Source: an uncultured Collinsella sp. (GTDB lineage: Bacteria > Actinomycetota > Coriobacteriia > Coriobacteriales > Coriobacteriaceae). From it: DNA of 21,186 nucleotides. The notes beneath the pieces are model-generated. The model was not told the origin of the DNA, ran no database searches, and worked only from the letters and a program-made list of their open reading frames with translations. Positions 6,141-11,550 of this stretch are shown here, one piece after another. Each line of letters opens with the position of its first letter. Position 1 is the first letter of the stretch. The stretch is from assembly GCA_902494295.1 (NCBI GenBank), contig CABUSL010000020.1, positions 1 to 21,186 on the forward strand, written 5' to 3'. Position numbers and translations under genes: made by a program.

Positions 6141-7079
6141 ATGACGGCGATAAAGCAGACGAGCGTATGCAGCGAGAGGCACCTTTCCCGCCTCAGGGAC
6201 TACCTCTCATGGGACCGCGAAAAGGCGCTCGCCCACGGCACGCAGAACATCATCGACGAAGACCGCTGGTTCCAGGAGATGGCGGACACGAGGGCGGCCA
6301 TGGGGCACGACAGGCCAGGCAAGGCCGGGGCCAGGTGCACCTACATGCAGCACCAGATACTCGGGTTCCTCCCCGACGAGTGCGACCTCAACGGCGGGAA
6401 GATGACGCCGGAGATGTGCATGCGCTACGCGAGGGAGTACGCGGCCGAGCGCTACCCCAACCAGGAGGTCGTGATGGTGCTGCACCGCGAGCGCTGCCGC
6501 ACCGACGCCATCGACCGCTACGCCGTGCACCTTGGCATCAACCGCAGCGACCTTGAGACCGGGCGGAGGCTCGACGAGGGCCCCGCGCGAAAGGCGGCAA
6601 AGGCGCGGGTGAAGACCGTTCGTGCCCTGGACGAGCGATACGGCCTCAGGCAGCTTGAGCGTGGCAAGGCCAACTCGCGCGTCCACGCGAGGCAACCCGG
6701 CAGGGCCGAGCGCGACATGGCCCGAAAGGGGCAGGCCGAGCGCTCGGAGAACGCCCGCGTCCGCGTCGCGGTCGCCCGCCGGATCGAGGAGGTCGGGCGC
6801 ATGCGCGACTGCCCCGACCGGATGGGCGAGCTTGAGCGGCGGCTCAGGCGGGACGGCATCGAGCTCGCCAAGTCCAAGGGCGGGAGCCTCCAGTACCGCT
6901 TCCCCTCGAAGTCGCTCGGGGCCGTGAGGAAGGTCAACGGCGGAAGGCTCGGTTTCGCCGTCGACCGCTCGACCGGCATCGCCGTCCGCTTCACGCTGCG
7001 CGGGATAGCGACGGCGATGCGGGCGTTCTGGGAGCTTGAGCGCAGGGCGCTGGAGAACCAGAACGGCCGAGACGACTGA
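6141..7079 (+). CDS. Relaxase/mobilization nuclease, MOBP-like with altered HUH motif
   Basis: A 312-aa protein in the relaxase position after mobC and the coupling protein. The start follows AGGAGG seven bp upstream. Candidate catalytic tyrosine Y21 lies in LRDYLSWDREKALAHGTQNI, resembling MOBP motif I. YMQHQILGFLPDE (68-80) resembles the strand before the metal site. VLHRE (H115) and RYAVHLGINRSDLETGRRL (H130, N134) align with the usual H-D...HxH-V-x-N region, but the first His of HxH appears to be Ala128. The C-terminal part (~190-310) is basic and ends in a segment like other relaxase tails. It would nick oriT and stay bound to the 5' end. The domain call rests on motif order and context, so a divergent or partly degenerate relaxase is possible. 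Confidence 0.75.
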   Translation: MTAIKQTSVCSERHLSRLRDYLSWDREKALAHGTQNIIDEDRWFQEMADTRAAMGHDRPGKAGARCTYMQHQILGFLPDECDLNGGKMTPEMCMRYAREYAAERYPNQEVVMVLHRERCRTDAIDRYAVHLGINRSDLETGRRLDEGPARKAAKARVKTVRALDERYGLRQLERGKANSRVHARQPGRAERDMARKGQAERSENARVRVAVARRIEEVGRMRDCPDRMGELERRLRRDGIELAKSKGGSLQYRFPSKSLGAVRKVNGGRLGFAVDRSTGIAVRFTLRGIATAMRAFWELERRALENQNGRDD

Positions 7080-7085
7080 GCATTT

Positions 7086-7122
7086 GGGCCGGGACGCAAC
7101 AGGCGTCCCGGCCCCTTCTTTT
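7086..7122 (+). terminator. Rho-independent terminator of the mobilization operon
   Basis: A perfect 12-bp GC-rich stem (7086-7097/7103-7114) with a 5-nt loop, followed by CTTCTTTT on the plus strand. It begins 7 bp after the relaxase stop and ends the operon. On the minus strand there is no T-run, so it is less likely to stop transcripts arriving from the DUF262 remnant. Confidence 0.9.
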
Positions 7123-7159
7123 GCCCTTCGGCGAGAGCGACCTCGGAGCGGTTCGCCGT

Positions 7160-7209
7160 CCCGCCGCAGGCGGGCAAGATGATTCCGTGCAACGGAATCC
7201 ATATCTTGC
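7160..7209. repeat. Two adjacent palindromes at the broken end of the DUF262 gene
   Basis: CCCGCC/GGCGGG with loop GCA lies at 7160-7174. Next to it, arms 7174-7188 and 7192-7209 form a stem of 15 bp with loop GCA and a 3-nt bulge (7200-7202). Both have the same triloop. They sit exactly where recognisable DUF262 sequence stops, so they may be part of the insertion or deletion that cut the gene. The style resembles the serial hairpins at 56-101. Confidence 0.6.
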
Positions 7210-7631
7210 ACGTAACGCGCGTCCCTCTCAGTCGAGGCGTCGGCATTCTTGAATGCGCGCGCGATGGGGTCGTAGGCGATCCTCACCGTACGCTCCCTGA
7301 AGTTCTTATCTCGCACGGGCACGCCGTACAGCGAGCTCAGGAGAGCGGTGAGCCTCTGCTGTCCGTCGATGACAAGGGACTTGGGGACGGCATATGTCTT
7401 TTGGTTCGAGCCTATGGCAGACCTCTTGCCCGCGTCGTCGCTCGGAGAGTCCCACAGCATCACATAGCCGATAGGGTATCCGCGAAGCATGGAATCAAGC
7501 AGATCGCGAACCTTTTCATTGCCCCACACGAAAGGCCGTTGCAGATCAGGCAGGCCAATCTTGCCCGTCTGAACATCCTTCAGGATGTTACCGACCTCCA
7601 GCGATATGGGATTGTAGATAGAGTTGGGCAC
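7200..7631 (-). pseudogene. Truncated DUF262 (GmrS-like) gene, 5' part only
   Basis: The first ~144 codons read as the N-terminus of a DUF262 protein: GLPDLQRPFVW (27-37), YPIGYVMLW (52-60) and the diagnostic IDGQQRLTAL (88-97). DUF262 is the nucleotide-binding half of GmrSD-type type IV restriction enzymes and related defence proteins, usually 500-700 aa. The start is GTG at 7631, overlapping the restriction-enzyme stop (TAGTG), so the two genes were translationally coupled. After about residue 144 the similarity ends at the palindromes. The frame stays open through the terminator and antisense to the relaxase, to a stop at 6207, which is unlikely to be real protein. The HNH-type DUF1524 half is missing, so nuclease function is probably lost. 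Confidence 0.8.
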
Positions 7632-10459
7632 TATAGTTCACCAACTTTCTCGGCGTAGAGGTTGAAGAGATGGGCTACGATCTTCTCCTCGTCCCCGCCG
7701 AAGTCGACGCCATAGGCAGCTTCAACAGCAGCGTCGAGCGCCTTATGCGCGGAAATCAGCTCGGGGAAGAACGTCTCGTTCTTGGGATCGTACATGTCCG
7801 CAAGCGTCGCACCCTCCTGGACGTCTCGGGCGTCGAGCACGGCCTGGGCGCAGCGTTCAACCTCGTTCCTTTGCCCTTCACTGGGCTCGGGCCAGACGAA
7901 GTTGTTGTAGACGATTCCGCCGGAATAGCGGTAATCGGATTTGAGCCGCCCCGCGACCGTGCGCATCCATGCGTTGTGGAGCTGTGACTGAAGGACGCCA
8001 AAGTGATAGAGCGTCGCATTGGGTATTAGAAACACCAAGTCACTGCACAACGTCTCAGATCCGACAAACCCCATAGGGATATACCTTCTACGCTCTGACG
8101 AGACTTTGGGGACAATGATGGCAGTCGAATTAGGAATGATTTCAGTACCGAAATGGTTCGGCCTCTCGGCTGCTTTCAAGGTCTGCTTCCTCGAGCTACT
8201 CAGGCGGTAGTTTCTAACGTTCTCGATTCTCTCCCTACAACAAGGAAGGCCCTTGAGATCGGCCCACGAAGCCTCCCCCAACCACAGGCACCATCTCTCA
8301 ATACCCCGTATGAACTCCTGCGATCCAAGCCATTTATGAAAGTACTTCTCAGCCGCGGGCTCTTTCGAAAGGAACGCCGCCTTCTCCTCCGGTGTGAACA
8401 GATAGTTGCCGCCATCAATCGGTTGAGAGCCGATACCGATAGCGGGCACGTCCGACAAAGGCTTGCTTCTGTTCCAGATGAAAGCGTCGGGCGCGTTCTT
8501 CAGATAGGCGTTGAGCCGAGGAACGGCAATCCGGTCTTCGTCAGAATCGGGCGTCGCATGATAGAAGAGCGTCTTGTTCCCCGCTTCGCGGGAGAACCCG
8601 ACGATGACGCAGAACACGTGTGCCTTATCCGCCGCCTCGTTGTCCCAACGGAACGTGTTGTGAGCGAAGTCGATGTGTATCCCCATGTCATGGAGGGGTT
8701 TCCAGAGGTTGGCGACCTGCTCCCCCTGGCAGATGGAGTTAGTCGAGACCAGGGCACAGCGCGTGCGCTTTCCCTGCGTGAACCTCGCGGCCTTCATGTA
8801 CCAGGCCCCGCAGTAGTCGATGTTGCCCGCGTTCTTCGCGCCGTCGAAGACCTCAAGGAGTTCGGTCTTCTGCTCCTTGGACTGGTTGCGGGCCCCGAGG
8901 AAGGGCGGGTTGCCCACGAGGTACGTGAGGTCATCGGGGAACACCTCGGACCAATCGGTCTTGAGGGCGTTGCCCTCATGGAGGTTGCTAAGGCTCCTGA
9001 GCGGCAGGAAGTCGAAGTCATAACCGACGTATATCTCCTGCGTCTTACGAAGCATCTGCTCCTCGGTGATCCACAGGGCGGTCTTGGCGACCGAAACGGC
9101 GAAGTCGTTTATCTCGATGCCGTACAGCTGGTCCAGGGAGACGCGGACGGGACTGTCCTGCGCAACGACGAGGGACGTCTGTCCCGCGTTGCCGGTCTCC
9201 TCGCTGAGCTCGTCCTCGATGATTCGATTCTCGATGGTGCGCAGCTGCCGGTATGCCTCGGTGAGGAAGTTGCCCGAGCCGCACGCCGGGTCGCCGATGG
9301 TGATGGAGGCGACCTTGTCGTGCAGCCTCGCCAGGGCCTGCTTGCGTTTCGCCGCCGTCCTCTCACCCTCGGCCTCGTGCAGTTCGTCCCACAGCTCGTC
9401 GAGGAACAGCGGCTTCAGGCAGCGCTCGATGTTCTCAACGCTCGTGTAGTGCATGCCCCCGGCATGGCGCGTCTCGGGATTCAGAGTCCCCTCGAACACG
9501 CCGCCGAAGATGACGCCCGAGATCTCGCGCCAGTCGAAGTCCTGGGAGGCGTCGGTGATGGCCTCAAGGATTTCCGGGGTCATCTGCGGGACGATGATGG
9601 AGGAGTCGGCGAACAGCCCACCGTTCACGTAGGGGAAGGCCGCAAGGTCCTCGTCCATGTACTCGTCCCGCTGATCCAAGGGAGTATCGATGGTCTCGAA
9701 CAGATCGACCAATTTGTGACGGAGCTTCGCGGGGTCTCCCTCGCAGTACCTGCCGAACGCCTGATGCGATTGCAAGAGATCGGCGTCCTCGGCGTAAAGT
9801 AAGAAGATGATTCGGGTGATGAGAACGTTGAGCGAGCGCTGCTCCTCCTGTGCGCGCTCGTCCTTCTCCTCAATGTGGTGGTACTGCTTGGCGAGGGCAT
9901 CGTAGAGCCTGGAGACGTAGAACCCGGCCTCGATGGAGAGCTGCTGTTCCTTGTGCAGGCGGCTCGTCTCGTTGGATGTCAGGAATGAGAGCAGGTACAG
10001 ACTGTCCGGGAGCTCTTCGAGGGAGAACTCCTGCACGGTGTCCTCTGGCCTCTCGTTGTCGAGGTCGTAGAGGCGGAAGGTCCCGAAGTTGCACGTCATC
10101 ACCCAGCGCGGGCGCTCGGAGTACGGCAGGTGCCGCGCGTACCACATGGCCTGCTGGAGCGGCGTCTCCATGCCTCCGTTCCTAGGCTCGGGCTTGTCGA
10201 GGTCGATGCCCCACGACTTCTGCTCGCAGAGGAAGTTGTGGTCGGAGACGAACACGTCGATGCGTCGGCCTCTCACCTTGCGCTCAAAGTCGACGAAGCT
10301 GTCTATGGTGTTGGACGGGATGCCCAGAACGTTGATGAGCAAGTCGACCCAGAACTTCTGCGTGTCCTGCTGCTCATTGTTGGAGCCCGCGGGGATGGCG
10401 CTGAGGCGCTTCTTCCACCGCTTTACGAACTCCTTTGCCTCTTTCTTGCTGGCAGGCAT
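7631..10459 (-). CDS. MmeI-like type IIG/IIL restriction-modification enzyme
   Basis: A 942-aa single-chain enzyme with nuclease, N6-adenine methyltransferase and target-recognition parts. Near the N-terminus D68 (RRIDVF) and E79-Q-K81 (LCEQK) form a PD-(D/E)XK site placed much like that of MmeI. A helical spacer (~180-380) follows. The methyltransferase shows SAM motif DPACGSGNF (390-398) and catalytic NPPF (517-520). The rest (~600-900) fits the recognition domain, ending with NFVWPEP and a family-like tail. The ATG at 10459 is preferred because CAGGAGG lies just upstream; an in-frame ATG 18 codons earlier lacks such a site. Such enzymes modify one strand of an asymmetric site and cut at a distance. 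The gene is intact, faces the mobilization genes, and overlaps the DUF262 remnant by 1 nt. Confidence 0.93.
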   Translation of the reverse strand: MPASKKEAKEFVKRWKKRLSAIPAGSNNEQQDTQKFWVDLLINVLGIPSNTIDSFVDFERKVRGRRIDVFVSDHNFLCEQKSWGIDLDKPEPRNGGMETPLQQAMWYARHLPYSERPRWVMTCNFGTFRLYDLDNERPEDTVQEFSLEELPDSLYLLSFLTSNETSRLHKEQQLSIEAGFYVSRLYDALAKQYHHIEEKDERAQEEQRSLNVLITRIIFLLYAEDADLLQSHQAFGRYCEGDPAKLRHKLVDLFETIDTPLDQRDEYMDEDLAAFPYVNGGLFADSSIIVPQMTPEILEAITDASQDFDWREISGVIFGGVFEGTLNPETRHAGGMHYTSVENIERCLKPLFLDELWDELHEAEGERTAAKRKQALARLHDKVASITIGDPACGSGNFLTEAYRQLRTIENRIIEDELSEETGNAGQTSLVVAQDSPVRVSLDQLYGIEINDFAVSVAKTALWITEEQMLRKTQEIYVGYDFDFLPLRSLSNLHEGNALKTDWSEVFPDDLTYLVGNPPFLGARNQSKEQKTELLEVFDGAKNAGNIDYCGAWYMKAARFTQGKRTRCALVSTNSICQGEQVANLWKPLHDMGIHIDFAHNTFRWDNEAADKAHVFCVIVGFSREAGNKTLFYHATPDSDEDRIAVPRLNAYLKNAPDAFIWNRSKPLSDVPAIGIGSQPIDGGNYLFTPEEKAAFLSKEPAAEKYFHKWLGSQEFIRGIERWCLWLGEASWADLKGLPCCRERIENVRNYRLSSSRKQTLKAAERPNHFGTEIIPNSTAIIVPKVSSERRRYIPMGFVGSETLCSDLVFLIPNATLYHFGVLQSQLHNAWMRTVAGRLKSDYRYSGGIVYNNFVWPEPSEGQRNEVERCAQAVLDARDVQEGATLADMYDPKNETFFPELISAHKALDAAVEAAYGVDFGGDEEKIVAHLFNLYAEKVGEL

Positions 10460-10529
10460 ACCGGACCTCCTGCGTCGTTGTCTCTTGCGGACCATTTTAA
10501 GGGGTAAGGGCAACCTTGCGGATAGAGGG

Positions 10530-10605
10530 GCGAGTTTTCAACGGTCCCCGGTGTCGGAGGGTCCCCAGTAAAACCCGGAGACGCCGGAGACTGTTGGAAA
10601 CTCGC
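10530..10605. other. Long structured element, copy 1 (26-bp stem, 24-nt loop)
   Basis: Arms 10530-10555 and 10580-10605 pair over 26 bp with three G-U wobbles and one C/A mismatch when read on the plus strand (more mismatches on the minus). The 24-nt loop contains CGGAGGGT...ACCCG, a small inner hairpin GGGT/ACCC. It shares end motifs GTTTTCAAC and GTTGGAAAC with copy 2. It lies 71 bp upstream of the restriction gene start, on the other side of its ribosome site. It is either a structured plus-strand RNA or a folded DNA site. No matching known RNA family is recognised. Confidence 0.75.
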
Positions 10606-10628
10606 CAGCTCACGACAACATCAACCTA

Positions 10629-10696
10629 GGTTTTCAACGCTTTCCATAGCCGGAGGGCTTCTATAAGCCCGTAAGCTGTGGAAAGGGTTGGAAACC
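10629..10696. other. Long structured element, copy 2 (22-bp stem, 24-nt loop)
   Basis: Arms 10629-10650 and 10675-10696 pair over 22 bp with two G-U wobbles and one G/G mismatch on the plus strand. The loop is again 24 nt and contains CGGAGGGC and a perfect inner hairpin GGGCTT/AAGCCC with loop CTAT. Compared with copy 1 the outer ends and CGGAGGG are kept, while the middle of the stem and the inner hairpin have different but still paired bases. Such compensatory change supports a selected structure. Confidence 0.75.
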
Positions 10697-10727
10697 GAAT
10701 ATTGGGCTTAGACCTCCACAAAAAATC

Positions 10728-10749
10728 TTTCTACCCAATTTCTACCCAA
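10728..10749. repeat. Tandem 11-bp repeat TTTCTACCCAA x2
   Basis: TTTCTACCCAA occurs at 10728-10738 and again directly at 10739-10749. It is about 100 bp from the right integration core and has the T-rich/CCC pattern of the repeats near the left core (445-472). A pair of integrase arm-type or excisionase sites is a reasonable guess. Confidence 0.5.
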
Positions 10750-10771
10750 ATGCCGCTAGTAAGACCCTTAT

Positions 10772-10810
10772 ACAAGAAGACAGGCCAGACGTTTTATACC
10801 GTCTGACCTG
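10772..10810 (-). terminator. Element-supplied terminator of tRNA-Arg
   Basis: Arms 10781-10791 and 10800-10810 form an 11-bp stem with one G-U wobble on the minus strand, an 8-nt loop and TCTTCTTGT after it. It lies 10 bp downstream of the tRNA CCA. It replaces the chromosomal terminator now stranded at 253-281 and has an unrelated sequence. Confidence 0.75.
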
Positions 10811-10820
10811 CAATTTCTTC

Positions 10821-10896
10821 TGGTGCCCCCGGCGCGATTCGAACGCGCGACACCCGCTTTAGGAGAGCGGTGCTCTATCCCCTGAGCTACGGAGGC
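10821..10896 (-). tRNA. tRNA-Arg (anticodon CCT), intact
   Basis: A 76-nt cloverleaf with encoded CCA. The acceptor GCCTCCG pairs with CGGGGGC (one wobble), the D arm is GCTC...GAGC, and the anticodon stem CCGCT/AGCGG encloses loop CTCCTAA, giving anticodon CCT (Arg, reads AGG). The T arm GCGCG-TTCGAAT-CGCGC is perfectly paired. The 3' half up to the anticodon loop (10821-10865) comes from the element; the 5' half is chromosomal. The element T arm differs from that of the displaced fragment at 291-336, so integration changed the sequence of the expressed tRNA while keeping its fold. Confidence 0.97.
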
Positions 10897-10906
10897 ATGT
10901 TGTACT

Positions 10907-10935
10907 AGTGTAGCAGATTTACTGCATCGCAATAC
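10907..10935 (-). promoter_or_regulatory. Possible tRNA-Arg promoter
   Basis: On the minus strand TACACT (10907-10912) is a plausible -10, 11 bp before the tRNA 5' end. The best -35 at 17-bp spacing is GTATTG (10930-10935), a weak match. The promoter is chromosomal, outside the element. Confidence 0.3.
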
Positions 10936-10954
10936 GTCGCATGACTAGACTTCG

Positions 10955-11023
10955 AAGTTGCGGTGGAATAGTTCCTGTTTGAAGCATCTAAAGCCGTATT
11001 TAGGAACTATTTCACCGCAACTT
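10955..11023. repeat. 22-bp inverted repeat with 25-nt spacer
   Basis: Arms 10955-10976 and 11002-11023 are reverse complements over 22 bp with a single G/A difference that still pairs as G-U on one strand. It begins 9 bp after the manO stop (reading on the minus strand), but neither side has a U-tract, so it is not a classical terminator. It may be a dispersed extragenic palindrome or a very small non-autonomous insertion. Confidence 0.7.
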
Positions 11024-11031
11024 ATGAGGAG

Positions 11032-11430
11032 CTAGTTACCTTTGTGGAAGAGGTTTTTGATAACGGACGGGATGCTCTTGGCGCCCTTGGCAGTCACATC
11101 GATAAAGTCGGGCGAACGCACGAGCTTATCCTCGTCGACGTACTTGCGGACCGCACGAAGCGTCTCTTTGTCGTCGCGCGTCGAAAACGTAAAGTGACCG
11201 TTATCCTTGGTGAAGATGGCAAAACGCGTAATCTTCTTGGTGCCGCGCAAAACCTCGGCGGCAATATAGTCGACCTCGTCCCACGGGATCTGAATATAAT
11301 CCTCGGGATTGCGCTCGTTATAGTACTCAAACGCCTTATTGCCCACCATCACGTTACCGTGGCTGGTAAGCCCCATCAGGCAGGTTGCCGGCGTTGCCAG
11401 ATCGACCGTGCTGTTCTGAGATTGCGCCAT
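11032..11430 (-). CDS. manO: DUF956 family protein, mannose-PTS accessory (ManO-like)
   Basis: A 132-aa protein of the DUF956 family, which is found next to mannose-family PTS operons. Family-like segments include CLMGLTSHGNVMVGNKAFEYYNERNPEDYIQIPWDEVDYI and RFAIFTKDNGHFTFSTRD, then RKYVDEDKLVRSPDF. No membrane segment or signal peptide is seen, so it is cytoplasmic. The molecular role is not well established; regulation of the associated PTS has been proposed for the family. The ATG at 11430 is chosen because family members start with a short M-x-Q-S segment and because GGAGG/GAGG lies upstream; an in-frame start 17 codons earlier would run back through the hairpin at 11459-11494. It is the last gene of the man operon. 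Confidence 0.88.
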   Translation of the reverse strand: MAQSQNSTVDLATPATCLMGLTSHGNVMVGNKAFEYYNERNPEDYIQIPWDEVDYIAAEVLRGTKKITRFAIFTKDNGHFTFSTRDDKETLRAVRKYVDEDKLVRSPDFIDVTAKGAKSIPSVIKNLFHKGN

Positions 11431-11458
11431 GCGCGCCTCGCCCTCCAAATAAAACAAT

Positions 11459-11494
11459 CGGACCGCATCCAGTGTACCCACCGGGTGCGGTCCG
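11459..11494 (-). terminator. Hairpin between manZ and manO, terminator or attenuator
   Basis: Arms 11459-11470 and 11483-11494 form a 12-bp stem with one imperfect pair (C/A on the minus strand, a wobble on the plus) and a 12-nt loop. The minus-strand flank is ATTGTTTTATTT, rich in U. It sits 56 bp after manZ and before manO, so it may lower manO transcription relative to the PTS genes or protect the upstream mRNA. Confidence 0.6.
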
Positions 11495-11550
11495 TTTCAA
11501 TGGCTCAAAAGCCCTTACCTAGCAACTCTCGGTCTTAAGCCGAAACATGC

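Larger units (their letters stand above)
319..10865. mobile_element. Integrative mobilizable element in tRNA-Arg(CCT), about 10.5 kb
   Basis: The boundaries are the two copies of the 18-bp core CGACACCCGCTTTAGGAG at 319-336 and 10848-10865. The integrase gene lies beside the left end, transcribed inwards. The element supplies the 3' half of an intact tRNA at the right end and leaves the original 3' half on the left. Contents are integrase, an unknown gene, HTH protein, DnaB-like ATPase, MobC, coupling protein, relaxase, then an MmeI-like restriction enzyme and a broken DUF262 gene. No VirB4, VirB6 or other mating-pore gene is present, so the element is mobilizable rather than self-conjugative. 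Composition looks mosaic: the mobilization genes are visibly richer in GC than the integrase and the 228-aa gene, which suggests assembly from different sources. Confidence 0.85.

Noticed and set aside
4209..7079. Complete conjugative (ICE) transfer system
   Set aside because: Only MobC, a coupling protein and a relaxase are present; VirB4, channel and pilus genes are absent, so the element is mobilizable at most.
6207..7199. Continuation of the DUF262 frame antisense to the relaxase
   Set aside because: It runs through a terminator and the complement of a well-supported relaxase, and reads as low-complexity Arg/Pro/Leu/Val sequence; it is a shadow of the GC-rich relaxase gene.
8153..9802. 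549-codon open frame on the plus strand
   Set aside because: It is antisense to the MmeI-like enzyme, whose motifs (nuclease site, DPACGSGNF, NPPF) are clear; the plus-strand product shows no recognisable domain.
10530..10696. CRISPR array
   Set aside because: The two units are stem-loops that differ along most of their length; there are no identical repeats with regular spacers and no cas genes in the window.
10530..10696. Type III toxin-antitoxin RNA repeats
   Set aside because: The units are not near-identical tandem repeats, and no ToxN-like gene follows on either strand.
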